Source of the DNA: an uncultured Lachnospiraceae bacterium
GTDB lineage: Bacteria > Bacillota_A > Clostridia > Lachnospirales > Lachnospiraceae
Assembly: GCA_947564305.1 (NCBI GenBank)
Contig: CANOBT010000115.1
Span: forward strand, 1-17,311
Direction of reading: 5' to 3'
Length of the DNA stretch: 17,311 nt
The position numbers and the translations under genes are program-made. The notes below the pieces were generated by a model. The model was not told the DNA's origin. It did no database searches and was given only the letters and a program-made list of their open reading frames with translations. Numbering within the stretch: position 1 is the stretch's first letter; each line of letters begins with the position of its first letter. Positions 1-7,057 of this stretch are shown one piece after another.

Positions 1-34
1 GAAATACCACAGAATATAGATTCTGTGATATTTC
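1..34. terminator. Large imperfect inverted repeat, possible terminator of the upstream gene
   Basis: Bases 1-15 pair with bases 20-34 around a 4-base ATAG loop. Fourteen of 15 positions match, and the core CACAGAAT/ATTCTGTG is perfect. The one mismatch (C7 opposite A28) would be a G-U pair in a minus-strand transcript. On the + strand the stem is followed by a T-rich stretch (35-50), as at a Rho-independent terminator, but the stem is AT-rich and the T run is interrupted. The repeat reaches the first base of the window, so it may extend further. It could also be a regulatory hairpin in the leader of the capsule operon. Confidence 0.4.
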
Positions 35-95
35 TGCTTTTCTGTTTTGTGGAGTAAAATCCCGGTAATTCGTGTATATTCAGGGGGAGGGCGTT

Positions 96-806
96 ATGGT
101 TGATATCCATTGTCATGCACTTTACGGAGTGGATGACGGAGCAAAAAATATCGAGGAATCACTTGCCATGCTCACTCAGGCGAAATCCCAGGGTGTGGAA
201 GCTGTCATCCTGACTCCCCATTACCGGCACGGGATGTTTGAATATCCGGTGGAGCGGATCCAGGAGCATTTTGAACAGTTGAAGAACAGAGCGGAATCCA
301 TTGGTGTGGAGATTCATCTGGGATGTGAATACCACGTCAACAGCAGAATCATAGAAGCGCTGCAAAACGGCAGATGCTTTTCCCTTGCGGAAAGTGATTT
401 CGTGCTGACGGAATATTCCTTTGACACGGAATACTCCTATATTTACGACCAGACACGGAAGCTTATCTCGTATGGTTACGTTCCGGTTGTGGCCCATGTG
501 GAGCGCTATGCCTGTTTCTTAAAAAAGCCGAAGCTGTGCATGGAATTATCCAACACGGGAGCGTATATACAGGTGAATGCAGACAGCATCCTGGGAATGG
601 ATGGCAAGGCCGGAGAACGGTTTTGCAGGAAACTTTTGAAAAACCAGTGGGCGGACATTGTGGCGAGTGATTCCCATGGAGAGAGCAGGAGGGCCAACCA
701 TCTGGGAGAAAGCAAGGAGTACGTCTCCAGAAAGTATGGAGAAGATTATGCGGAACTGCTTTTTGAGGAGAATCCAGGGAAGATCATTTATGGGAATGGA
801 TTGTGA
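96..806 (+). CDS. cpsB: CpsB/CapC/YwqE-type tyrosine-protein phosphatase (PHP family)
   Basis: This is a metal-dependent phosphotyrosine phosphatase of the PHP superfamily (236 aa). By family knowledge it dephosphorylates the capsule kinase CpsD in the cytoplasm and so resets capsule polymerisation. Visible metal-site motifs are D-I-H-C-H at residues 3-7 followed by VDDGA, TPHYR near residue 40, GCEYH near 77, AHVERY near 133 and a DSHG near 190, all in the order typical of CpsB. The length fits the family (about 240-250 aa). A GTG at 72 would add eight residues, but the ATG at 96 has the strong ribosome binding site GGGGGAGG (83-90) five bases upstream and starts right at the MxDIHxH motif, so it is preferred. 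It is followed by cpsC and cpsD, the usual partners. No confident promoter is seen upstream. Confidence 0.95.
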   Translation: MVDIHCHALYGVDDGAKNIEESLAMLTQAKSQGVEAVILTPHYRHGMFEYPVERIQEHFEQLKNRAESIGVEIHLGCEYHVNSRIIEALQNGRCFSLAESDFVLTEYSFDTEYSYIYDQTRKLISYGYVPVVAHVERYACFLKKPKLCMELSNTGAYIQVNADSILGMDGKAGERFCRKLLKNQWADIVASDSHGESRRANHLGESKEYVSRKYGEDYAELLFEENPGKIIYGNGL

Positions 807-878
807 TTTTATTTCCGTGGAATACAGAAATGCGAAATAGATTTTTTTGAAATAAGTATGTCAGGAAAGGGTGGAAAC

Positions 879-1643
879 ATGCAGCTTGACCAACAACAAG
901 ATGAAATAGAAATTGATTTAAAAGATCTGTTTTTTGAAATGCTGAACCACTGGAAGATGCTGTTGGCATCGACAGTCATGGCAGCGGCCATCGCATTGGT
1001 AGTAAGTAAATTTATCATGGTGCCGCAGTACGAATCGACTGCCGCGCTGTATGTATTGAGTAATTCAATTACCAGCCTGGCAGATATCCAGATTGGTTCC
1101 AACCTGACCAATGACTATATGGTGGTGGTGAAGGGCCGTCCTGTTTTGGAGCAGGTGATCAAGAACCTGGAGTTGGAAGAGAATTACAAGGAACTGGACA
1201 ACAAGATTGAATTGAATAATCCGACGGATTCCAGAATCCTGGAAATCAGAGTGACGGATACGGATCCCAACCGGGCAAAGACAATCGCAGATGAGATGGC
1301 CGATGTGGCATCGGATTATATTTCTATCAAGATGGACCAGTCTGCACCGACTACTATCCAGAATGGTTACGCGGACGGAAATCCAGTCAGCCCTCATGTG
1401 GGAAGAAATACCCTGATCGGTGCACTGGCCGGTTTTCTTCTGGCTGCTATGGTGGTGACTGTATTTTATCTGCTGAATGATACCATCATGACTGCAGAGG
1501 ATGTGGAGCGGAAACTGGGAATGAACCTGCTCGGCTCTCTGCCGGAGGAGGTTCATGAAGATGATGGAGATAAGGTAAAGAAAGTGAAGAAAAAGAAGCC
1601 GGTGAAGATAGAGGAGAAGCCGAAAAAGAAGAAAAGTGCTTAA
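879..1643 (+). CDS. cpsC: CpsC/Wzz-like polysaccharide co-polymerase, CpsD activator
   Basis: This 254-residue membrane protein belongs to the Wzz/CpsC family. It controls capsule chain length and activates the CpsD kinase. It has two membrane segments (about residues 27-47 and 178-199) flanking an extracellular domain, with the family proline-rich motif NPVSP (168-172) just before the second. In Firmicutes the kinase is a separate protein, encoded next. An ATG at 858 is in frame but has no ribosome binding site. The ATG at 879 follows AGGAAAGGGTGG (863-874) and gives the normal N-terminus with an acidic stretch before the first helix. The cytoplasmic tail (about 231-254) is unusually lysine-rich (KKVKKKKPVK and KPKKKK), which is longer and more basic than I expect for the family. 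Confidence 0.93.
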   Translation: MQLDQQQDEIEIDLKDLFFEMLNHWKMLLASTVMAAAIALVVSKFIMVPQYESTAALYVLSNSITSLADIQIGSNLTNDYMVVVKGRPVLEQVIKNLELEENYKELDNKIELNNPTDSRILEIRVTDTDPNRAKTIADEMADVASDYISIKMDQSAPTTIQNGYADGNPVSPHVGRNTLIGALAGFLLAAMVVTVFYLLNDTIMTAEDVERKLGMNLLGSLPEEVHEDDGDKVKKVKKKKPVKIEEKPKKKKSA

Positions 1644-1661
1644 GAGAAAAGGAGTGTGTGA

Positions 1662-2417
1662 ATGATGCAGTCCGTATCGCTTGGACAGGTAAAGGAGCAG
1701 AGCTATACCATGAAGGAATCTCTTCGGGCATTAAAGACCAACATCCAGTTCTGCGGTGATGATATCCAGACTATCCTGGTTACCAGTTCCATTCCCAATG
1801 AAGGAAAGAGTACGGTATCCATGGACCTGGGACGTTCCCTTACGGAGTCGGGAAAACGTGTGCTCCTGATTGACACTGATATGCGCAAATCCGTCTTGAT
1901 CGGGCGGCTCCGTGCAAAGAACATGAATGGCGGGGAAATCTACGGTCTGTCCCATCTGTTGTCAGGACAGAGAAAGCTAGAGGAAGTACTGTATACGACT
2001 AACATCCCGAAAATGTTCATGGTGTTTGCAGGTCCTACGGTGCCGAACCCGACAGAGATTTTGGATAAAAAATATTTCGGAGAACTGATAGAGTTCGCAA
2101 GAAAACACTTTGATTATGTGCTGATGGATTGCGCACCACTGGGAGCCGCTATTGATGCGGCGGTCATTGCGAAGCACTGTGACGGTGCGATGATCGTCAT
2201 TGCGCAGGGCATGGCAAGCGGGCGGATGATTGCCAGTGCGAAACGGCAGTTAGAGGCGTCAGGAGTCAGGATTCTGGGCGCTGTATTGAATAAGGTTAAG
2301 ATGAAAAAGATTGGATATGGAAGCTACTACGGCGGTTACTATGGTGGTTATTACGGCAGTTATTATGGGGATTACTACGGCCGTGAGGAAGAGAAGGGGA
2401 CAAAAGGAGCAAAATGA
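1662..2417 (+). CDS. cpsD: CpsD/YwqD-type bacterial tyrosine kinase (BY-kinase)
   Basis: This cytoplasmic autophosphorylating tyrosine kinase (251 aa) works with CpsC to control capsule polymerisation and export and is the target of CpsB. The BY-kinase signatures are present in order: a Walker A loop (SSIPNEGKST, residues 42-51), Walker A' (VLLIDTDMRK, 67-76) and Walker B (VLMDCAP, 153-159). The N-terminal segment with KESLRALKTN is the usual oligomerisation/contact region. The C-terminus carries 11 tyrosines between residues 219 and 239, the autophosphorylation cluster, arranged as repeated X-Y-Y-G units. The start has an AAAAGGAG site seven bases upstream; a second ATG follows at once (1665). 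The stop overlaps the next start (ATGA at 2414-2417), which suggests translational coupling with the GH3-like gene. Confidence 0.95.
   Translation: MMQSVSLGQVKEQSYTMKESLRALKTNIQFCGDDIQTILVTSSIPNEGKSTVSMDLGRSLTESGKRVLLIDTDMRKSVLIGRLRAKNMNGGEIYGLSHLLSGQRKLEEVLYTTNIPKMFMVFAGPTVPNPTEILDKKYFGELIEFARKHFDYVLMDCAPLGAAIDAAVIAKHCDGAMIVIAQGMASGRMIASAKRQLEASGVRILGAVLNKVKMKKIGYGSYYGGYYGGYYGSYYGDYYGREEEKGTKGAK
2322..2381 (+). repeat. Five tandem 12-bp units encoding X-Tyr-Tyr-Gly in the CpsD tail
   Basis: Five consecutive four-codon units encode SYYG, GYYG, GYYG, SYYG and DYYG. Codons vary between units (TAC/TAT, GGC/GGT/GGG), so the amino-acid pattern is held while the DNA has drifted. It forms the phosphorylation cluster of the kinase. 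Confidence 0.85.
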
Positions 2418-3709
2418 GACCACGGCGAAATGTATTTCAGTTGTTGTTTTTGGCGGAGGCTGTTGTGCTCATTGCAGTGATTCTGTTTGGAATCGTACAG
2501 ATGCAAAAGCCCAGGGTGAAGACAAAGCCTGCGCCTGTCTCCCAGGAGGAGGACCTGTATGCAGTGGAGGGGGACTCCCAGGGGAATCTGCTGGCAGGAG
2601 AAAGACCAACCCAGGCGGACTCTGCCATGTCAGAGACAATGGGAGAGGAGCCGAAGGGCGGGGAGCAGGCGCAAAAAGAATTACAGCCAGCTGTTTTTTC
2701 AGAAGCAGTCAATGCCAAACTGGAATCCATGACGTTAGAAGAGAAGGCTGCCCAGATGTTTCTCATCACTCCGGAAGCCCTGACCCACAATGATTCCGTA
2801 GAGGTTGCGGGAGAAGGGACCAAAAATGCTATCAATACCTACCCGGTAGGCGGGATAGTGTATTCCTCACTGAATTTCCAGGACAAGGAGCAGACACAGG
2901 AGCTGTTGTCCGGTGTGCAGCAATACAGCAATGAACGTATCGGACTTCCCTTGTTTCTTGCCGTCGAGGAGGCTGGCGGAAATGAATTTTCACCATTGGC
3001 TGCGGCAAATGGGTATGAAATCCAACGTTCCCCCGCGGAGATTGGAGCAGAAGGTCATCCGGAGGAAGCAGCCCAGGCGGCAGATGGAATTGCCGCTTAT
3101 TTGGCAGAGGAAGGGTTCAACCTGAACCTGGCTCCATTGGCAGACCTTGCAGCCGGTGCGGATAACGCACACGACGGTAAGTGTTATGGGGCAGACGCAG
3201 CGACCGTTTCTATGATGGCAGCAGAAAGTGTGAATGCATTTCACGCCAAGGGAATCCGCACTGCAGTCGGTTTATTTCCTGGGAAGGGAAACGGCAGCAA
3301 TCAGTCAAAAGAATGGACAGAATGGGAGAACAGTGATGTTCTGCCATTTCAGTCAGCCATCAATGCCGGGACAGAATGTATCCGGGTAGGAAATGTGGTC
3401 TGCCAGGCATTGACAAGATCCCCGGATGCCTTATGTTCGCTGTCAAAGGATGCAGCATGTTATCTGAGAAATGAGATGGGATATACCGGAATCCTGATGA
3501 CAGATTCTCTGTCGGAAGAAATAATAACCGGGAAATATTCTGCCGGAGAAGCGGCTGTGGCAGCCGTGAAAGCAGGGATGAACCTGCTGTATTGTCCGGC
3601 AGATTTTGAAACGGCGTATCAGGCAGTACTGGATGCGGTGAACCGGGGAGAGATTTCTATGGAGGAGATTGACCAGGCGGCGGGGTATATTTTGATGGGG
3701 AAAATGTAG
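2414..3709 (+). CDS. Membrane-anchored glycoside hydrolase family 3-like protein, probably catalytically degenerate
   Basis: This 431-residue protein has an N-terminal signal anchor (about 10-29), an acidic Glu/Gln-rich linker (about 40-95) and a GH3-like domain resembling NagZ-type beta-N-acetylhexosaminidases (about 97-431). It should face outward. Recognisable GH3 landmarks are the MTLEEKAAQMF start (106-116), YPVGGIVY (143-150), the NLAPLAD segment (238-244) and LMTDSLSE (361-368), whose Asp364 aligns with the GH3 nucleophile. Key parts are changed. The AVDQEGG motif reads AVEEAGG (183-189), the RSFG motif reads KCYG (256-259), and the KHFPGHGD acid/base loop reads GLFPGKGN (286-293) with no DxH nearby. 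By family knowledge, loss of that loop should abolish or greatly reduce hydrolysis, so a glycan-binding or structural role is likely. It overlaps cpsD by four bases and precedes the LCP gene. Confidence 0.85.
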   Translation: MRPRRNVFQLLFLAEAVVLIAVILFGIVQMQKPRVKTKPAPVSQEEDLYAVEGDSQGNLLAGERPTQADSAMSETMGEEPKGGEQAQKELQPAVFSEAVNAKLESMTLEEKAAQMFLITPEALTHNDSVEVAGEGTKNAINTYPVGGIVYSSLNFQDKEQTQELLSGVQQYSNERIGLPLFLAVEEAGGNEFSPLAAANGYEIQRSPAEIGAEGHPEEAAQAADGIAAYLAEEGFNLNLAPLADLAAGADNAHDGKCYGADAATVSMMAAESVNAFHAKGIRTAVGLFPGKGNGSNQSKEWTEWENSDVLPFQSAINAGTECIRVGNVVCQALTRSPDALCSLSKDAACYLRNEMGYTGILMTDSLSEEIITGKYSAGEAAVAAVKAGMNLLYCPADFETAYQAVLDAVNRGEISMEEIDQAAGYILMGKM

Positions 3710-3770
3710 ATTTTGGGATTGAGTTTGAGATAGAAATCATAGAGCGGGCAGATGTGGGGAACAGTGGAAG

Positions 3771-4811
3771 ATGAGAAAAAGAGTTCAAGAGACAGAGCAG
3801 ACAAAAAATCAAATACCACTTATGATTTTACTTGCAGTACTTGGGGCTGTTCTTATCGTTGTGATTGTGATTGGCTTCCGCCATAATCATGCTTCCGCGG
3901 GCAGTGAGGCCTCATCGATTCCAGCAGGGGAAGCAACCCCGGAAAAATGGCAGGAGGGCACCATCAGTCATGGCGGAAAGTACTACAAGTATAACAACAG
4001 CCTGCGTACATATCTGCTGATGGGGATTGACAGGGACGGTCCCGCCGTAGAGGCTGAGGACAGCATCAGCGGGGGACAGTCAGACGCCATGTTCCTGATC
4101 GTGGCTGATTCAGAAAATGAGAGTGTTTCTGTGATTTCAATTAACAGAAATACCATGACAAAAATAGAAACTTTGGACAAGTCCGGGACAAAGAAAGGAC
4201 AGATCACAGCACAGCTCTGTGTGCAGCACGGCTACGGTGACGGAAGACATTACAGCTGTGAGCGGACTGTGGATGCGGTATCCAACCTGTTCTACGGCCT
4301 TCCTATCAGCGGCTATCTGTCCATCAACATGGATGCAATGCCGATTTTGAATGATGCGGTAGGCGGGGTTGAGGTGGCCGTGCTGCAGGATGTGGAGGAC
4401 CCGGCCCGCGGGGTATCCCTGAAAAAAGGGGAGACAAAAACTTTAAGTGGGATTGAGGCTTATTCTTATCTGAGAAAAAGGGATATCAATGAGTTTGACA
4501 GTGCCACTGACCGTCTCCACAGGCAGGAGCAGTATATTTCAGAATATATGAAAAAGCTGAAAACAGCCGTGGCGGGAAGCGCTTCAAAAGCGGCTGAGAT
4601 TTATGACTCCGTCTCGGAATATCTGGTGACAGATGTGGATTTTGCAAATGTGATCTCAGAGCTTGTAGCTTATGATTTCGTTGGGGATCAGATGTATACG
4701 GTCCCGGGAGAGACAAAAATGGGAGAAATCTACGAGGAGTATTATGTGGATGAGGACGCCCTTTATAATCTGATCATCCGGATGTTTTATGAGGAAGTTG
4801 TGGAACCGTGA
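3771..4811 (+). CDS. LCP family (LytR-CpsA-Psr) cell-wall polymer ligase
   Basis: LCP enzymes transfer undecaprenyl-linked glycopolymers to peptidoglycan on the outer face of the membrane. In a capsule operon the expected substrate is the capsule itself. The 346-residue protein has one N-terminal membrane segment (about 15-36) and then the LCP domain (about 78-265). Landmarks are YLLMGID (81-87), QSDAMFLI (103-110), ISINRNTM (122-129), the AVGGV turn (196-200) and the Arg/Asp-rich segment RKRD...D..DR..RQ (235-252), which supplies the arginines that bind the pyrophosphate. The start is the only reasonable ATG; its ribosome binding site is weak (GGGGA at 3756-3760). A 61-bp gap separates it from the GH3-like gene. 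Confidence 0.93.
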   Translation: MRKRVQETEQTKNQIPLMILLAVLGAVLIVVIVIGFRHNHASAGSEASSIPAGEATPEKWQEGTISHGGKYYKYNNSLRTYLLMGIDRDGPAVEAEDSISGGQSDAMFLIVADSENESVSVISINRNTMTKIETLDKSGTKKGQITAQLCVQHGYGDGRHYSCERTVDAVSNLFYGLPISGYLSINMDAMPILNDAVGGVEVAVLQDVEDPARGVSLKKGETKTLSGIEAYSYLRKRDINEFDSATDRLHRQEQYISEYMKKLKTAVAGSASKAAEIYDSVSEYLVTDVDFANVISELVAYDFVGDQMYTVPGETKMGEIYEEYYVDEDALYNLIIRMFYEEVVEP

Positions 4812-5007
4812 TAAATATAGAACAATAAATCGGGAAGGTCTGAATCTGGGAAAGCAGGCGGATATTTCAGGAGGATATCCCTTGAATAATAGCAGACAGC
4901 TTCATGGCTCAGACAAATGAATTGGTATTAGGCGGGACACTCTAATATAGTGCCTCACTTAATATATAGAACCACATGTAATGATCAAAGAAAGGAGGAA
5001 TGTGGAC
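4812..5007. other. 196-bp intergenic region with leader-like features
   Basis: No full gene is seen here. The region holds a possible 12-codon peptide starting at TTG 4882, with an AGGAGG site at 4869-4874, ending at 4920. It also holds a candidate promoter (4922-4951) and a short hairpin in which 4934-4941 pair with 4949-4955 (one bulged A, loop CTAATAT). There is no clear Rho-independent terminator after the LCP gene: the inverted repeat GGATAT/ATATCC (4860-4880) lacks a T run. Confidence 0.4.
4922..4951 (+). promoter_or_regulatory. Candidate sigma-A promoter for the anchored-protein gene
   Basis: TTGGTA (4922-4927) is separated by 18 bases from TATAGT (4946-4951), giving 4/6 and 5/6 matches to the -35 and -10 consensus. 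It would give a leader of about 50 bases before the ATG at 5008. It was found by eye only. Confidence 0.3.
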
Positions 5008-5667
5008 ATGAAAAGAAAACTTGCAGGTCTTCTTACAGCACTGATGGTTTTGGCGATGGGGACGACTGCATTTGCAGCAGGCTCAGCAAATACCGGAAGC
5101 AATTCCGGGACATCAACCACACCATCCCAGGGACCAGCGATTGGCAATGCAACCAATACGACAATCACAACGGTTTCAGATGCTGTAAAAGACGCGGCAG
5201 AAAGAGTTGCACAAGTTGTCAGCCCGAACGCAGAGGTTAAGGCAGTTGTTGATGTGACCTATGACGGAGTTATCCCGGCAGGAGGTGTACAGATCAGCTT
5301 CAGCCTTGCAGGCGTACAGGCAGGCGACAATTACGTGCTGCTCCATCAGCTGCCGGACGGGAGATGGGAGAAGATTACTCCGGATTCTGTTGAGAACGGC
5401 GTGATCAAAGCAACTTTCACTTCCCTGTCACCAGTAGCGTTTGTAAAGATCTCATCAGCACAGAATGGCGGGAATCCAAATACAAACGGAACAACCAACG
5501 GCACTTCTACTAAGCCAAACGGTACTACAAGCACAAGCACAGCAGCAGCAAACACAGCTGCCGCTTCACCAAAGACTGGCGCCGCACTTCCGGTATTACC
5601 AGTCCTGGCAATGATCTGTGCAGCAGGTATCGTTGTCTGCGGAAGAAAAGTTAAATTTAACGATTGA
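5008..5667 (+). CDS. Secreted surface protein with SPKTG sortase sorting signal
   Basis: This 219-residue protein has a signal peptide (about 1-23, cleavage after AFA), a Ser/Thr/Gly/Asn-rich linker (about 24-55), one compact beta-type domain (about 75-150, containing LPDGRWEKI and SLSPVAFVKI), and a second low-complexity linker (about 151-186). It ends in a classic sorting signal: SPKTG (187-191), a hydrophobic helix (about 193-210) and a basic tail (CGRKVKF). SPKTG-like motifs are known substrates of clostridial class B sortases, and such a sortase is the next gene. An ATG at 4981 is in frame, but ATG 5008 is chosen because it has AGGAGG (4993-4998) nine bases upstream and begins the signal peptide directly. 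I do not recognise a specific function for the folded domain. A wall-bound adhesin, scaffold or capsule-associated protein is possible. Confidence 0.88.
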   Translation: MKRKLAGLLTALMVLAMGTTAFAAGSANTGSNSGTSTTPSQGPAIGNATNTTITTVSDAVKDAAERVAQVVSPNAEVKAVVDVTYDGVIPAGGVQISFSLAGVQAGDNYVLLHQLPDGRWEKITPDSVENGVIKATFTSLSPVAFVKISSAQNGGNPNTNGTTNGTSTKPNGTTSTSTAAANTAAASPKTGAALPVLPVLAMICAAGIVVCGRKVKFND

Positions 5668-5915
5668 TCAGGGTGTATGCCGTTTAAACGGTATATCCAG
5701 GTTAAGAAAAAGTTGTTGCTTACTGCAAAGTAAGTAATAACAAAAAAGTAACACCGTAACATGTGGTCGGAGGAATCGGGGGCCTTATTTAGAGGTCCCT
5801 GGCTCCTTAAAATATATGTTTTGGACGTAAAACGTCTGTTTGTACCAAATACGTCAGGTGCAGGATGAACTTTGCATATAGGAATTTGGCATATAGAACA
5901 TGACGGAGAGGAACT
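5668..5915 (+). promoter_or_regulatory. Structured intergenic region / leader upstream of the sortase gene
   Basis: These 248 bases contain no credible gene but four successive hairpins: 5676-5695, 5712-5741, 5777-5801 and 5823-5837. The imperfect pairs in these stems are G-U pairs when read as a + strand RNA but would be C-A mismatches on the other strand. This points to a structured + strand transcript, either a leader of the sortase mRNA or a processing/stability element between the two genes. Two copies of GCATATAG (5874-5881 and 5889-5896) lie 15 bases apart just before the sortase ribosome binding site. I do not recognise a known riboswitch family. Confidence 0.45.
5712..5741 (+). other. 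Strong hairpin with GCAA tetraloop
   Basis: Thirteen consecutive base pairs (two of them G-U) close a GCAA loop at 5725-5728, a GNRA-type tetraloop. It is followed by an A run rather than a T run, so it is not a + strand terminator. On the minus strand it would be followed by TTTTTCTT, but both G-U pairs become mismatches there and no minus-strand gene needs a terminator. Confidence 0.6.
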
Positions 5916-6854
5916 ATGGACAAGAAGAGAAAGATGGCAGAAACAAGACAAGAGGAAAGAAATTCAACAAAAAAAGATTCAATAAAATCAAAACAGGCGA
6001 ATGCGGCGTCAAACGGAGCAGAGCCGATAAAATCGAAAAAAAAGCAGAGCAAGCTATTATATATAATCCTGTTGGTGTTCTTTGCAGTTGTACTTGCAGT
6101 TGTATCCGTGATCATGCTGCGTGACAGGCATGTAGAGAAAACCGCGGAAGAGATATATGAGGATTTAGGTACCAAGGGAGACAGCCAAGGTGATTCGGAA
6201 CCTTCCTATATAGAAAGCGAAGATTCTGAGCTATCCGCATTAGGGATTAAGATACCGGACAAACAACTGGACTGGGAGCTGATGAAGGAAACCAACGAGG
6301 ATATTTACGCCTGGATTTACATTCCAGGAACCAATGTGGATTATCCGATTGTCCAGCATCCGGAGGACAACGAGTATTACTTAAATCATAACCTGGATGG
6401 AAGCGACGGGTATCCAGGATGCATTTTCACAGAGAACTACAATACGAAAGATTTCAAGGATAAGAACACGGTTATCTATGGGCATGACATGAATGACAGG
6501 ACCATGTTCGATACCCTGCATGACTATGAGGATGAGGCATTTTTCCAGGAGAACCGGTATGCATATATTTACCTGCCGGATGCGGAGGATGTGTTGGTAT
6601 ATGATATTTTTGCAGCGTATGAATCCAGTGCGGAGCATATCCTTTCTAGCCACAACTTTATCAATGATGTGAGATATCAGGAATATCTGGATGGAGTGTT
6701 CCAGATGCGCAGTATGGGAGCGCATTTCAGGGATGGAGTGGAGGTAGGCGTGCAGAACCATATCATTACGCTGAGTACGTGCGTGGATTTAAAGCCGGAT
6801 AATCGGTATCTGGTGCAGGGCGTGTTGGTGAATGATGGGGCGTTAGGGCAGTAG
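5916..6854 (+). CDS. srtB: Class B sortase
   Basis: This membrane-bound cysteine transpeptidase cleaves a sorting signal and joins the protein to the cell wall. It has 312 residues: a long basic cytoplasmic N-terminus (1-46), a membrane helix (about 47-68), an acidic stalk (about 75-105) and the sortase domain (about 110-305). The catalytic residues are visible: His190 in YGHDM, Cys289 in TLSTC and Arg297 in DNRYL. YGHDMNDRTMF and TLSTC are typical of class B. The likely substrate is the SPKTG protein encoded just upstream. The ribosome binding site GGAGAGG (5905-5911) is four bases from the ATG. Sortases are not a usual part of capsule operons, which makes this placement notable. Confidence 0.93.
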   Translation: MDKKRKMAETRQEERNSTKKDSIKSKQANAASNGAEPIKSKKKQSKLLYIILLVFFAVVLAVVSVIMLRDRHVEKTAEEIYEDLGTKGDSQGDSEPSYIESEDSELSALGIKIPDKQLDWELMKETNEDIYAWIYIPGTNVDYPIVQHPEDNEYYLNHNLDGSDGYPGCIFTENYNTKDFKDKNTVIYGHDMNDRTMFDTLHDYEDEAFFQENRYAYIYLPDAEDVLVYDIFAAYESSAEHILSSHNFINDVRYQEYLDGVFQMRSMGAHFRDGVEVGVQNHIITLSTCVDLKPDNRYLVQGVLVNDGALGQ

Positions 6855-7057
6855 CCAGATTATACCTTGCAACCCCCGCGATTTGTATCATTAAACGGTA
6901 TTGATTTGAAAATATAGTGGAGTTTATATATCAGATGTGGTGGCAAATATGTAGAAATGGATAAATAACTGTAAAAATACCGCTGTAAAGAGGAAACAGG
7001 AAGAGATGAAGGTGGCATGTCTTTCCGCAAAAAACGGCAAAAGAGAGGGATACTGTA
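6855..7057. other. 203-bp intergenic region before the sugar-phosphate transferase
   Basis: No gene or clear terminator is seen. A weak promoter-like pair is TTGATT (6901-6906) and TATATA (6925-6930), 18 bases apart, each a 4/6 match. The ribosome binding site of the next gene (GAGAGGGA, 7043-7050) lies at the end. Confidence 0.3.

Noticed and set aside
2311..2793. A 160-codon + strand open frame overlapping the ends of cpsD and the GH3-like gene
   Set aside because: It is out of frame with two well-supported genes, has Cys/Gly-rich low-quality composition and no ribosome binding site.
4860..4880. GGATAT/ATATCC inverted repeat as terminator of the LCP gene
   Set aside because: It has only six pairs, a nine-base loop and no T run.
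5874..5896. The two GCATATAG copies as an operator or promoter
   Set aside because: There are only two short copies, and a -35/-10 pairing there gives a 14-base spacer, too short for sigma-A; kept only as a note in the region entry.
5346..5951. A 201-codon minus-strand open frame
   Set aside because: It covers the antisense of the anchored-protein gene and the structured gap, has no recognisable domain, and its length follows from the Ala/Thr-rich codons on the + strand.
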